Shown here in pieces: positions 41,947 to 51,522 of a stretch of DNA of 64,000 nucleotides. A model generated the notes under the pieces. It was given only the letters and a program-made list of their open reading frames with translations, searched no databases and had not been told where the DNA came from. A program made the position numbers and the translations under genes. Each line of letters starts with the position of its first letter. Position 1 is the first letter of the stretch. Origin of the DNA: Altericroceibacterium indicum (GTDB lineage: Bacteria; Pseudomonadota; Alphaproteobacteria; Sphingomonadales; Sphingomonadaceae); contig NZ_WTYQ01000003.1 in NCBI RefSeq assembly GCF_009828105.1, positions 62,001-126,000 on the forward strand, in the 5' to 3' direction.

Positions 41947-43680
41947 ATGATGGATAGAACGCTGACCCCAACGCCTAACACTTGCGCCCTGCCGCGCCGT
42001 TTTTCGGATTTCGCGACATTTTGTGATGCGCTGGATTATGCTGCGCAGGGATCTCGTGGTCTTAATTTTCATGACCCGAGAGGCAACCTCGCCCGATCCT
42101 ACCCTTATTCCGAATTGCGCAATGATGCCTTGGGTATGGCCCGACGTCTGGTTGCAAGCGGGATCAAACCAGGCGATCGCATTGCCCTCATCGCAGAAAC
42201 AGGCCCGGAGTTTGCCGCCATGTTCTGCGGTGCGATTTACGCCGGAGCATGGCCGGTTCCCTTGCCTCTGCCGACCAGTTTCGGCGGTAAGGAAGGGTAT
42301 ATCGATCAGCTCACCGTGCAGCTCAACAGCTCTGATCCGACAGTGTTGCTATTCCCTGCCGAAATCGCTGCAATGGCATCAGAAGCGGCCTCTCGTCAGG
42401 GTTGCGAAGCTGTGAGTTATGAGGATTTCGCGGCTCGGGAAGAAGGTTCGCAAGAGCTGCCTGAACCGCAACCCGATGATATTTGCTATCTGCAATATTC
42501 GAGTGGATCTACCCGCTTTCCTCACGGCGTTGCCGTAACGCACCGTTCACTTCTGAACAATTTGCGCGGCCACAGCACAGGCATGAAGCTTGAGCCAAGT
42601 GATCGCTGTGTGAGCTGGCTGCCCTGGTATCACGACATGGGGTTGGTCGGGTGCCTGCTGTCGCCCATCGCCAATCAGGTATCGACAGATTACCTCAAAA
42701 CGGATGATTTTGCGCGTCGGCCATTGGCCTGGCTCGATATGATCAGCCGCAATGAAGGCACGACGCTCTCTTATTCGCCAACTTTTGGCTACGATATTTG
42801 CGCAAGGCGCATTTCCAGCCAATCTTCCGTCTCAGAGAGATTCGATCTGTCGCGCTGGAGAATTGCAGGCAATGGCGCAGATATGATCCGCCCCGATGTG
42901 ATGCAGAGCTTCGTCAACGCATTTGCGGACGCTGGCTTTCGCTCAGATGCATTCCTGCCAAGCTATGGCCTTGCAGAAGCAACACTGGCCGTCACGATCA
43001 TGCCTCCTGGTGAAGGCATTCGTGTTGAACTGGTTGAAGAAGAACGCCTCTCTGGCAGCCCCCGCGATCTGTCCCGTCCTGCGCGCTATCGCGCGATTGT
43101 CAATTGCGGCAAGCCAGTGCTCGACATGGACGTCGAGATTCGCGGTAAAAATGGTGAAGTCAAAGCGGATCACCAGATCGGTAAAGTTCTCTGCCGTGGG
43201 CCGAGTGTCATGCACTCCTACTTCCGCGACCCTGAATCCACTGCTGAATGCTTGGTGGATGGTTGGCTGGATACGGGTGACATGGGCTATATGGCAGATG
43301 GTTATCTGTTCATCGTTGGCCGCGCCAAAGACATGATTATCATCAATGGCAAGAACCATTGGCCGCAGGATATTGAATGGGCGGTAGAACAGCTTCCCGG
43401 TTTCCATCAGGGCGACATCGCCGCCTTCTCCGTTGAAACGGAAAATGGCGAAGAAGTGCCGGCCGTTCTGGTCCATTGCCGTGTCAGCGATCCGGAAGAA
43501 CGGCTGAAGCTCCATTCAGAAATTCGTGACAAGGTTCGTTCTATCACTGGCATGAACTGCGTGATCGAACTGATCCCGCCGCGCACTCTGCCCCGCACCA
43601 GTTCAGGCAAGTTGAGCCGTGCCAAGGCCAAGAAGCTCTATCTCTCCGGTGAGATTGAACCCTTCAAAGTCGCCGCATAA
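41947..43680 (+). CDS. fatty-acyl-AMP ligase / acyl-CoA synthetase-like enzyme
   Basis: A 577-residue adenylate-forming enzyme of the fatty-acyl-AMP ligase type. The P-loop-like LQYSSGSTRFPHGVAVTHRSL, WLPWYHDMGLVGCLLSPI (a FAAL hallmark), SYGLAEATLAVT, DGWLDTGDMGYMADGYLFIVGRAKDMIIINGKNHWPQDIEW and the C-terminal LPRTSSGKLSRAKAKK with the catalytic Lys are present. FAALs load activated fatty acids onto carrier proteins in lipid or polyketide synthesis, and sphingomonads use related enzymes in sphingolipid synthesis. No acyl carrier protein or serine palmitoyltransferase gene is adjacent, so the pathway is open. Confidence 0.9.
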   Translation: MMDRTLTPTPNTCALPRRFSDFATFCDALDYAAQGSRGLNFHDPRGNLARSYPYSELRNDALGMARRLVASGIKPGDRIALIAETGPEFAAMFCGAIYAGAWPVPLPLPTSFGGKEGYIDQLTVQLNSSDPTVLLFPAEIAAMASEAASRQGCEAVSYEDFAAREEGSQELPEPQPDDICYLQYSSGSTRFPHGVAVTHRSLLNNLRGHSTGMKLEPSDRCVSWLPWYHDMGLVGCLLSPIANQVSTDYLKTDDFARRPLAWLDMISRNEGTTLSYSPTFGYDICARRISSQSSVSERFDLSRWRIAGNGADMIRPDVMQSFVNAFADAGFRSDAFLPSYGLAEATLAVTIMPPGEGIRVELVEEERLSGSPRDLSRPARYRAIVNCGKPVLDMDVEIRGKNGEVKADHQIGKVLCRGPSVMHSYFRDPESTAECLVDGWLDTGDMGYMADGYLFIVGRAKDMIIINGKNHWPQDIEWAVEQLPGFHQGDIAAFSVETENGEEVPAVLVHCRVSDPEERLKLHSEIRDKVRSITGMNCVIELIPPRTLPRTSSGKLSRAKAKKLYLSGEIEPFKVAA

Positions 43681-43696
43681 TCGCACAACAGAAATT

Positions 43697-43735
43697 AAAA
43701 AGCCCGCCGCTCTCACTCAGAACGGCGGGCTTTTT
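43697..43735 (+). terminator. bidirectional intrinsic terminator
   Basis: AAAAAGCCCGCCG (43697-43709) and CGGCGGGCTTTTT (43723-43735) form a perfect 13-pair stem. A T run follows on both strands, so it ends both the acyl-AMP ligase gene and the convergent DUF389 gene. Confidence 0.92.
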
Positions 43736-43755
43736 ATGGCTTCAGTAATGAGGCA

Positions 43756-45270
43756 CTATTCGTCAGGTGTGGCCCAACGCGCCTGCACATCACCCTTCGC
43801 ATTCTTGCCATCTCGCACGGCAACATGGCGCGCTAAAAGCAGTTGCTCCACCTTTTTACGAGCCTCTTCCGGCCCATCGATAATCACTGGTGCATCAATC
43901 CGGCCCGCCGCCCATGCGATCAGATTCAACGCTTTTGCACCTTCATCACTTGGCTCACCCTCTTCATTGAGGGCAACATTGGGCAGAGCTTTTGCCGGTG
44001 GAAGCAGTTCTACACGCCAATCAGGCTCTGTCGCGGCAATGCGCTGCTCCAGCGCGCGATAGACTGCCAGGCCAGCCCCATCGAGTTCAGCGGCACGGAC
44101 AAGAGCCCGGCGGCGTTCACGGTCGACGATCACTTCGCTATCGGGCACACCAGCTATCAAGGCGAGGCGCGCGGCCAGTTCATCCGCGCGCTGCGAAGCA
44201 TCTGCTTCGGCTTTTTCCCGGGCAGCGGAAAGTTGCGCCTGTTCGGCTGCTGTAGCGCTGGTGCCGACCTGATATTGTGTCAAAGTGAAGTTGAGCGGAC
44301 GATTGTTCAGCAATCGGTGCAATTCGCGGCGGCTGATGGCCTCAGCTTCCGGCATGAGTTCCGGCGTGAGAACTGTGGCGCTGACATCGATCGGAGTGGC
44401 ATCAAATTTGATGTCCATTTCGGACAATCTGGCCCTGCTACCGAAATTATCCATCACCGCACTTTTGGCCTGACGCGAGACATTCGCTTCCCATGCGATC
44501 TGCCGCAGGGAATAACCCAGCGGCAACGCCAAAGCCACGAATGTCACCACGATTACAAAGACTTGCAGCTGCGTTTGCCGCTCTGACAACGATGTTCTGA
44601 AACCGTACAATCTGGCCATCACAGCGGCAGTGAAAGCGATGGTCATGAGGTTAGTCACATAGAGCATCAAGGCTCCGGTGAAGACCGTCCAGTTGAAGGT
44701 CGCCAACCCAAATCCAACCACGGCAAGTGGCGGCATCAGGGCGGTTGCGATGGCCACGCCGACTACAGTGCCTTCGCGCCCCCGGATCATTGCATAGGCA
44801 CCGGCAAGCGCAGAAAACAGCGCTACCAGGAGGTCAAACAGGTTCGGTCGGGTGCGCGCGGCGATCTCGGCTGTAACGGTCTGTAAAGGACTGAACAGCA
44901 CCACAAGGGCACAGAAAGCGACTGAAAGGACCGTACCGACGGCCAAGGCCTTCATACAACGGCGCATCCATGGGAAGTCCCCAATCGCGAGCGAAAACCC
45001 AAGCCCGATGATCGGCCCCATCAATGGGGAGAGCAACATCGCACCAATCACCACCGCTGGTGAAGAAAGCAGCAGACCCAGAATGGCAATGCCGGCAGAC
45101 ATCGTCAGCATGAAAAGGTAGCGCGCGGAAAGATCCCCTTCTTCGCGCCGTCTTTTGATGACATCAGCCTGATCCACCGTGTTGACGACGGAACTGCGCC
45201 ACCAACGCCGAAAGCTGAAAATCACGTAAGCGAAGGAATGGTGTTGGGGATTGTCCGACTTGGAATTCAT
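43756..45270 (-). CDS. DUF389 (TIGR00341) integral membrane protein
   Basis: A 504-residue protein. The DUF389 core lies in the N-terminal half with about six membrane helices: SARYLFMLTMSAGIAILGLLLSSPAVVIGAMLLSPLMGPIIGLGFSLAIGD and IRGREGTVVGVAIATALMPPLAVVGFGLA. The C-terminal half (about 270-500) is soluble and charged. The family is of unknown function. An ATG at 45270 is chosen; a GTG 31 codons upstream has AAGGTG before it, but the intervening stretch uses rare codons and looks non-coding. Confidence 0.85.
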   Translation of the reverse strand: MNSKSDNPQHHSFAYVIFSFRRWWRSSVVNTVDQADVIKRRREEGDLSARYLFMLTMSAGIAILGLLLSSPAVVIGAMLLSPLMGPIIGLGFSLAIGDFPWMRRCMKALAVGTVLSVAFCALVVLFSPLQTVTAEIAARTRPNLFDLLVALFSALAGAYAMIRGREGTVVGVAIATALMPPLAVVGFGLATFNWTVFTGALMLYVTNLMTIAFTAAVMARLYGFRTSLSERQTQLQVFVIVVTFVALALPLGYSLRQIAWEANVSRQAKSAVMDNFGSRARLSEMDIKFDATPIDVSATVLTPELMPEAEAISRRELHRLLNNRPLNFTLTQYQVGTSATAAEQAQLSAAREKAEADASQRADELAARLALIAGVPDSEVIVDRERRRALVRAAELDGAGLAVYRALEQRIAATEPDWRVELLPPAKALPNVALNEEGEPSDEGAKALNLIAWAAGRIDAPVIIDGPEEARKKVEQLLLARHVAVRDGKNAKGDVQARWATPDE

Positions 45271-45437
45271 AAATGTCGTGCCGCGTCTGTTCATCAAAAG
45301 GATGATGCTTAGCGCGATGCGGTGCCTCGACAAAGCCTCGGGCCAATAAAATGCCAATTGCACCGGATCACCTTGTCAGGCGTGTCTTACGTGCTTAATA
45401 CAGTGACTATTGGTGATACAGGATTTGAGCGCTGAAT

Positions 45438-46643
45438 ATGGCAAGTACGAGCGAAACCAAAACCGCGACCGATTTCGAACTCACCCCGCCCGATCCGGTG
45501 CCTGAAGTGAAGGCCGAAAAGGCTGCGGGTCTGGTTCCGGTAAGCGACGAGAAGAAAAGCAAGCTCGACGAAAAGGTCGATAGCTTCGTTTCCGAACTGG
45601 TTGCGCTGGATGCCAATTCGCCCGACTTCGGCCAGAAGGTCGATCAATTGACCAATATGGGGCGCAAGGAAATTGCGGCGGCGGCTGGCCAATCCAACCG
45701 CTTTCTTGACCGTCCAGTGCGGGCAATCGACAAGGATAGCGGCGTTGGCACCGATTTGGCCGAACTGCGTCGCACGGTGGAAGAGCTTGACCCTGGCCGC
45801 CAGGGCAAACTGTCCGGCCCGCGCAAAATTCTCGGCATCATTCCCTTCGGCAACAAGCTGAAGAACTATTTTGACAGCTACACATCAGCGCAGGGGCATA
45901 TTCAGGCCATTCTCGCGCGGCTTGCCAGCGGCAAGGATGAATTGCTGATGGATAATGCGGCCATTGATGTGGAACGCAAGAAGCTGTGGGATGCGATGGG
46001 CAATCTGGAGCAGATGATTCACATCTCCCAGTCGCTCGACGCGAAGTTGGAAGAAAAGGCCGACGATCTGGACGCTACCGATCCGGCCAAAGCGAAAGCT
46101 ATCCGCGAAACGGCGCTGTTCTACGTCCGCCAGCGAACACAGGATTTGCTGACCCAGATGGCCGTCAGCGTGCAAGGCTACCTCGCGCTTGATCTGGTGA
46201 AGAAGAACAATGTCGAACTGGTGAAAGGCGTTGATCGCGCCAGCACCACCACGGTTGCGGCCCTGCGCACAGCGGTGACGGTTGCACAGGCGATGACGAA
46301 TCAACGCCTTGTGCTCCAGCAGATTACCGCGCTCAATCAAACAACGGCGGGAATCATTGATTCCACCGGCAAGATGCTGCGCGAACAGACCAGCAAAATT
46401 CACGAACAGGCCGCCAGCTCCACCATTCCGCTCGAAACGCTGCAACGCGCTTTCCAGAACATCTATGACACGATGGATGAAGTGGACGAATTCAAGGTAA
46501 AGGCCCTGTCTTCCATGAAGCAGACCGTCACCACTCTGTCCGGCGAAGTGGAAAAGTCCAAAGGCTATATCGCCCGTGCTGAAGGTCAGGCCAATGCCCG
46601 GCTGAGTTCCAGCGAACCATCACTGCTGACGCTGGACGATTGA
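45438..46643 (+). CDS. TelA-family toxic anion resistance protein
   Basis: A 401-residue cytoplasmic TelA/KlaA-like protein. The long helical body contains NRFLDRPVRAID, LGIIPFGNKLKNYFDSYTSAQGHIQAILARLASGKDELLMDNAAIDVERKKLW, LFYVRQRTQDLLTQMAVSVQGYLALDLVKKNNVELVKGVDRASTTTVAALRTAV and NQTTAGIIDSTGKML, all standard. TelA was named for tellurite resistance, but its general role is envelope or stress related. It is followed by an XpaC-like gene, its usual partner, eight bases downstream. Confidence 0.93.
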   Translation: MASTSETKTATDFELTPPDPVPEVKAEKAAGLVPVSDEKKSKLDEKVDSFVSELVALDANSPDFGQKVDQLTNMGRKEIAAAAGQSNRFLDRPVRAIDKDSGVGTDLAELRRTVEELDPGRQGKLSGPRKILGIIPFGNKLKNYFDSYTSAQGHIQAILARLASGKDELLMDNAAIDVERKKLWDAMGNLEQMIHISQSLDAKLEEKADDLDATDPAKAKAIRETALFYVRQRTQDLLTQMAVSVQGYLALDLVKKNNVELVKGVDRASTTTVAALRTAVTVAQAMTNQRLVLQQITALNQTTAGIIDSTGKMLREQTSKIHEQAASSTIPLETLQRAFQNIYDTMDEVDEFKVKALSSMKQTVTTLSGEVEKSKGYIARAEGQANARLSSSEPSLLTLDD

Positions 46644-46650
46644 GCGCATT

Positions 46651-47400
46651 ATGGCCGATCTCACTCACGATAGCGACCGACTGATCGATCAGGGCCGCGC
46701 TTTGGTGCAGGACAATCAAGCGGGTGGGCGCCATCGGCAAGCCGTTTCCATCGGTCGTGGGTCTGCTGAAGCCAAGCGCAACCATCTTATACGCAAAATC
46801 AAGCGGATCGCCATTTCCATTGTCGTGATTGTTGTGACAGCCGGGATCATCGGCGGCATCGTCAATGGTATTGGCTTTACCGGTGTCATGCTGACTATGC
46901 TGGCGATATTCGCAGCCATTGTTGCCTTCACCGTATTTCCCCGCATGAAAGTGCCCAAGCGCGCTGATCTTAATCGCGGCGATGTGCAACAGCTCGTATC
47001 CAGAACCGAATTGTGGCTTGAAGCGCAGCGTCCTGCCCTGCCTGCCCCTGCGGTGGGGTTGATTGACCAGATCGGCGTTCAATTGGATGGGTTGGGTGTG
47101 CAACTGGATGGTATTGATCAAACCCATCCGGCAGCGGTGGAAACCCGCAAGCTGGTGGGGGAAACCTTGCCGGAAATGGTCGATGCCTATCGCAAGATTC
47201 CGCAGCATCTGCGGCGTGAAGCCCGCAACGGTTCAACGCCCGATGCGCAATTGACTGAAAGCCTTGGCAAGATCAGCGAAGAGATCGATTCCGTCACCCG
47301 CCAATTGGCCGATGGCGCGCTGGATGATCTGGCCATCCGCACCCGCTATCTCGATTATCGCTATGGCACAGCGGATGAGCCGTCCTCAGGGCTGAACTGA
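46651..47400 (+). CDS. XpaC-like 5-bromo-4-chloroindolyl phosphate hydrolysis family protein
   Basis: A 249-residue membrane protein. After a basic N-terminal stretch, two hydrophobic helices (about 50-95: IAISIVVIVVTAGIIGGIVNGI and GVMLTMLAIFAAIVAFTVFP) precede a helical C-terminal domain with RTRYLDYRYG at the end. The genetic pairing with telA is the best evidence for XpaC identity. The name reflects an old phenotype, not a known enzyme activity. Its TGA overlaps the ATG of the next gene. Confidence 0.75.
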   Translation: MADLTHDSDRLIDQGRALVQDNQAGGRHRQAVSIGRGSAEAKRNHLIRKIKRIAISIVVIVVTAGIIGGIVNGIGFTGVMLTMLAIFAAIVAFTVFPRMKVPKRADLNRGDVQQLVSRTELWLEAQRPALPAPAVGLIDQIGVQLDGLGVQLDGIDQTHPAAVETRKLVGETLPEMVDAYRKIPQHLRREARNGSTPDAQLTESLGKISEEIDSVTRQLADGALDDLAIRTRYLDYRYGTADEPSSGLN

Positions 47401-47708
47401 TGCAAGTCGCCATTCCGCATAATCTCAGCAATGATGATGTCCGCTATCGCTTGCGTACACGCAGCCATGAAATTGCTGATCACATTCCTGGCGGCATGGC
47501 GGAGGTTGAAACCGAGTGGCCATCGCCTGACACAATGTTGATGACCATTCGCTTCATGGGCCAGACCCTTGCAGGCAATGTCGTACTGGAAGAAGGGCAA
47601 ATGGTCCTCAACCTCGACCTCCCTCCTGCACTTGGATTTATCGCGCCTTTGGTGGAAAGTTCCGTCCGCAAGCATGGGCAGGACTTGCTCGCCCCGCCGG
47701 AAGCATAA
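47400..47708 (+). CDS. polyhydroxyalkanoic acid system family protein
   Basis: A 102-residue protein of the PHA-granule-associated family. QVAIPHNLSNDDVRYRLRTRSHEIADHIPGGMAEVETEWPSPDTMLMTIRFMGQTLAGNVVLEEGQMVLNLDLPPALGFIAPLVESSVRKHGQDLLA covers nearly all of it and is typical. A link to PHA granules is by family name only; no PHA synthase is in the window. The start overlaps the XpaC-like stop by one base, so it belongs to the telA operon. Confidence 0.82.
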   Translation: MQVAIPHNLSNDDVRYRLRTRSHEIADHIPGGMAEVETEWPSPDTMLMTIRFMGQTLAGNVVLEEGQMVLNLDLPPALGFIAPLVESSVRKHGQDLLAPPEA

Positions 47709-47734
47709 CCCCCCACAACCTCCTCACAGAACCG

Positions 47735-48175
47735 TCAAAGCTTGCGGTCCCATTCCATGTAACTGTCTGGTATTTCCAGAGCCAGCGTCGCTTCGCGCGT
47801 TTCACGCAGGAATAACAGCAGTGCCCACATGAGCAGAAATACCGCGATCAGAAAGCAAATCGGCGCTGTATAAAACAGGTTCACCCTTGCAAAGACTTCC
47901 AGAAACAGCAGCGCCACCACCAGTCCGACAAATAAGCCGCTGACAACCAGAACACGGATAGCCTTGCTGATGATGGAAATGCGCCGGGCGACAAAGCGTA
48001 TTTCCCGCACAATCGCGTCATGTTCAGACCCATCAGTGCTTTTGTGCCGTTCCTGCAAGGTCCGTGATCTGTCCACCACCCGCCCCAGCCGGGTGGAAAG
48101 CAGGTTCATGATATTGCCGATCGCCACCAGCATGAAGACCGGGGCCAAGGCGAGCTGTATGGTTTGCGCTATCAC
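47735..48175 (-). CDS. DUF2721 membrane protein
   Basis: A 146-residue integral membrane protein with three hydrophobic segments. LALAPVFMLVAIGNIMNLLSTRLGRVVDRSRTLQE is the family signature, followed by VREIRFVARRISIISKAIRVLVVSGLFVGLVVALLFLEVF. Function unknown. It is divergent from the heme oxygenase gene. Confidence 0.87.
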   Translation of the reverse strand: MIAQTIQLALAPVFMLVAIGNIMNLLSTRLGRVVDRSRTLQERHKSTDGSEHDAIVREIRFVARRISIISKAIRVLVVSGLFVGLVVALLFLEVFARVNLFYTAPICFLIAVFLLMWALLLFLRETREATLALEIPDSYMEWDRKL

Positions 48176-48382
48176 TCCTCGCCCCTTTCAAAACTTTTTA
48201 AACCACCTGAAAACATAGACGTTTCCCTTACCCAACAAGCGTATTACGGGAACATTAAACTTATAAAGTTATTTCTCGAATACGGGCCCTTACGTCAGAT
48301 GCGGGCGCATAAATATGCAATCTGGCCAATTGAAGCGGGGTCGTCATTAGTGGTGGATAGTCAGCAGCCAAAGGCTCTAAGA

Positions 48383-48913
48383 ATGCATCTCAAGCAGGAG
48401 ACGCGTGCGTTGCATGATCTTCTGGATAGCCGGATGAGCAAGCTCGACCTTGCCGTAGCCGAGGACTACACCGCGTTTCTGAAAATACAGCTCGCTGCTC
48501 GCGCTCCGATGGAACGGTGGGCGCGCAATGATTGCCCACCTCACCTTCGTCCACCCGAACAGCTTCCCTTGCTGATCGAAGATCTTAACGCCATAGGTAA
48601 GCCGTTTTCCCTGCCTAACCGGCAGTTTTCTTTGCCATCCGGTTCCAATCCTCTGGGGTTTGCCTGGGTGGTGGCCGGTTCGCATCTGGGCAATCGCGCC
48701 ATGCTGGCCGATTTGGAAAAGCGCAACACAAGCGGGCTGCCCACACGATTTCTGGCTGATCCGCGTATGATCGCGTTCTGGCGCAACCTGCGCCCACAGC
48801 TTGAGCAAGACACAAATGATGACACTGCGGCGAAGTCTCTTGAAGCTGCCATTGCAACCTTCCGGTTTTTCTTCACCCAACTGCCCAGTGAAGAAGGACA
48901 GCGAGTTGCATGA
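48383..48913 (+). CDS. bphO: biliverdin-producing heme oxygenase
   Basis: A 176-residue heme oxygenase that opens heme to biliverdin, the chromophore of the adjacent bacteriophytochrome. LKQETRALHDLLDSRMSKLDL carries the proximal heme-ligand His, and GFAWVVAGSHLGNRAMLADL is the distal helix with the flexible glycines. The ATG at 48383 has AAAGG eight bases upstream and fits the family length. The last four bases overlap the phytochrome start, so supply of chromophore and apoprotein are coupled. Confidence 0.92.
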   Translation: MHLKQETRALHDLLDSRMSKLDLAVAEDYTAFLKIQLAARAPMERWARNDCPPHLRPPEQLPLLIEDLNAIGKPFSLPNRQFSLPSGSNPLGFAWVVAGSHLGNRAMLADLEKRNTSGLPTRFLADPRMIAFWRNLRPQLEQDTNDDTAAKSLEAAIATFRFFFTQLPSEEGQRVA

Positions 48914-51504
48914 GTGACAATAATGCAAATGCTTACGACCTGACCAATTGTGACCGGGAACCGATTCACAAGCTCGGTAAGATTCAGCCATTTGGCGCGC
49001 TGATTGCAGTAACTTCGGATTGGATTGTAGCGCACCGCTCGACCAATTTGGGTGAATTTCTCTCCAACAGCGTACCGAATGTAGGCGACCGCCTGCAAAA
49101 CCATCTGTCAGCATCATCCTTCAAAAAGATGGTGAGCACGCTGGCAGGCTCGCACACCGAAGATACTCAGGAACGTATCTTTGGGCTGGATTTGCAGGGC
49201 GACGGCAGGTTGTTCGATATCGCCCTTCATACGCAAGGCGACATTTCCATCGTCGAGATTGAACCGCATGATAAAGATGCGACAATGGATCTCACGCTCG
49301 CATTGCGTCCTGTGATGGCCCGGCTTGAAGGTGCCGACACTGTATCTGACTTGTGCAATCAGGCAGCCCGGCAGATGAAGCAATTGCTCGGCTTTGATCG
49401 GGTAATGGTCTATCAGTTCCACCCCGATCAAAGCGGGGAAGTAGTGGCCGAAGCGCGAGAGCCGGATTTGGAGAGCTTCCTCTCGTTACGCTACCCGAAA
49501 ACGGATATTCCGCAACAGGCGCGCCAGCTCTATATGCGCAACCTCTTCCGTATCATCGCTGATGTGAATGCAGGGCCGGTTGCCATTGAACCAGAGCGCC
49601 GGATCACTGGCGAAGAACTGGATCTGTCGCTCAGTACATTGCGCGCGGTTTCACCGATCCATATCGAATATCTCAAGAATATGGGTGTTGGCGCATCCCT
49701 GTCCATTTCCATCGTTATTGATGGAAAGCTGTGGGGCCTGTTTGCCTGCCATCATTATGGCCCGCGCATTTTGCCCTATTCCCAGCGTACAGTGGCCGAG
49801 CTTTTCTCACAGCTTTTCTCGCTTAAATTGCAGATCGCGATCACAGATGCCGGGTCGAGATTGAAGGAGCGCGGACGGCAGTTGCACGACAGACTGATGT
49901 CGCGTCTCGCAGGTGGCACCGAACTGGCCGAAGAATTGGCGACGCTGGACGAGCTTTTGGGGGATATTATTCCCCATGATGGCGTCAGCGCCTTCATCGA
50001 AGATTCCTACCGGTCGCGCGGGAATACACCTGATGAAGAGCAATTCCGTACCCTTGTGCCTGCGCTCAACACAGCCTCCATTAGCCAGATCATTCACACT
50101 GATAGCCTGGCATCGCTGGTGCCTGCAGCGGCCGAATTTTCTGACAAGGCTGTCGGTGCATTGATTATTCCAGTATCCCGCCGTCCGCGCGATTACATCG
50201 TGCTGTGGCGGCGGGAGCTGCCGCAAACCGTCACCTGGGCAGGTAATCCTGAAAAGCCAGTGGAGCATGGTCCCAATGGCGAACGGCTGACGCCGCGCAA
50301 GAGCTTTGAGGCCTGGCAGCAATCTGTCCGGGGTCGCAGTTCTGTGTGGACAGATGAAGAAGTGAGCATCGCTGAAGGGCTTCGTGTCACGCTGCTTGAA
50401 GTGATCATCCGCGTCACTGATGAAGCGATGGAAGAACGCCGCCGCGCGCAGCAACAGCAGGATTTGTTGATTGCTGAGCTTAACCATCGTGTGCGCAACA
50501 TCCTCACGCTTATCCGTGGGCTGGTAAGCCAGTCGCAGGCCGATGCGCATAGTGTGGAGAGTTATGCAGAAATTATCGGCAGCCGCATCCGCGCACTGGC
50601 CATGGCGCATGACAATATCACCCGCGAACAGTGGGAAGCAGCCTCTCTCCACGACCTGATTACACAGGAGGCTGAAGCCTATCTCTCGGGCAAGCAAAAC
50701 CGCGTCCGGATTGAGGGCACCGACCGCCTGTTAGCCCCTGAAGCCTATACGGTGCTTGCGCTTGTCGTCCACGAAATGATGACCAACTCAGCCAAATATG
50801 GCTCACTTTGCGATAGCGCAGGGCGGCTGGAAATCAGGACTGAAGTTGAAGCCAGTGGCGATTATCTTATCCGCTGGAAGGAAATCGGTGGCCCGCCTGT
50901 CCAGCCCCCCAAGCGCAAAGGTTTCGGCTCTACCATCATCGAACGGTCCATCCCGTTCGAGCTGAAAGGCGACGTACAGATCAGCTATAAATTGACCGGC
51001 GTGGAAGCCAGCTTTTGCATTCCGGCAAAATTTGTCTCTGCCAACAGACGCCAATCAAGCAAGAACAGCCAAAGCGCCTTGAACAGCGAAACCAAGCGCC
51101 CAGCCAGCAAACCCAATATCCGCGACACCACCTTGCCAGAACATGTTCTGCTGGTGGAAGATAATATGATTATCGCCATGGATGCTGAGGAAGCCTTGCT
51201 GCGCCTGGGCATTGGGCGCGTGACAATGGCTAGCGGCACCGCCGGCGCGCTGAAGGAAATCGAGAAAGAAGCGCCAGACTTTGCTCTGCTGGATTTCAAC
51301 CTTGGGTCTGAATCGAGCGAGATCATCGCAGAAACTCTGTCCGAACTTGCGATCCCCTTCTGCTTTGCCACAGGCTATGGGGAATCGATTTCCAAAATGT
51401 CGGGCACTGCGGCCCTTGGCGTTTTGAAGAAACCTTATTCGGACAGCGATATTCTGAAACTTCTCGAACAGGTGTGGAGCGCAACCTCAGATGCTGCCGA
51501 GTAA
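48910..51504 (+). CDS. bphP: bacteriophytochrome HWE-type histidine kinase with C-terminal receiver
   Basis: An 864-residue red/far-red light sensor. PAS domain at about 10-115 with chromophore-binding Cys14 in NCDREPIH; GAF at about 135-310 with the DIP motif (199-201), H251 and HH at 280-281; PHY to about 500 with the PRKSF tongue motif (462-466). The kinase is HWE/HisKA_2 type: AELNHRVRN with H526 and an ATPase lobe with HEMMTNSAKYG. A receiver domain ends the protein, with LVEDN and phosphate-accepting D794 in ALLDFNL. The overlap with bphO shows an operon. Output through the fused receiver or the general stress system is inference. Confidence 0.95.
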   Translation: MSDNNANAYDLTNCDREPIHKLGKIQPFGALIAVTSDWIVAHRSTNLGEFLSNSVPNVGDRLQNHLSASSFKKMVSTLAGSHTEDTQERIFGLDLQGDGRLFDIALHTQGDISIVEIEPHDKDATMDLTLALRPVMARLEGADTVSDLCNQAARQMKQLLGFDRVMVYQFHPDQSGEVVAEAREPDLESFLSLRYPKTDIPQQARQLYMRNLFRIIADVNAGPVAIEPERRITGEELDLSLSTLRAVSPIHIEYLKNMGVGASLSISIVIDGKLWGLFACHHYGPRILPYSQRTVAELFSQLFSLKLQIAITDAGSRLKERGRQLHDRLMSRLAGGTELAEELATLDELLGDIIPHDGVSAFIEDSYRSRGNTPDEEQFRTLVPALNTASISQIIHTDSLASLVPAAAEFSDKAVGALIIPVSRRPRDYIVLWRRELPQTVTWAGNPEKPVEHGPNGERLTPRKSFEAWQQSVRGRSSVWTDEEVSIAEGLRVTLLEVIIRVTDEAMEERRRAQQQQDLLIAELNHRVRNILTLIRGLVSQSQADAHSVESYAEIIGSRIRALAMAHDNITREQWEAASLHDLITQEAEAYLSGKQNRVRIEGTDRLLAPEAYTVLALVVHEMMTNSAKYGSLCDSAGRLEIRTEVEASGDYLIRWKEIGGPPVQPPKRKGFGSTIIERSIPFELKGDVQISYKLTGVEASFCIPAKFVSANRRQSSKNSQSALNSETKRPASKPNIRDTTLPEHVLLVEDNMIIAMDAEEALLRLGIGRVTMASGTAGALKEIEKEAPDFALLDFNLGSESSEIIAETLSELAIPFCFATGYGESISKMSGTAALGVLKKPYSDSDILKLLEQVWSATSDAAE

Positions 51505-51522
51505 AAGGAACACAGGCGCTAC

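Noticed and set aside
45271-45363. N-terminal extension of the DUF389 protein from a GTG
   Set aside because: AAGGTG precedes it, but the segment uses rare codons (CTA, AGA, AGG) and resembles non-coding DNA; the shorter start is preferred.
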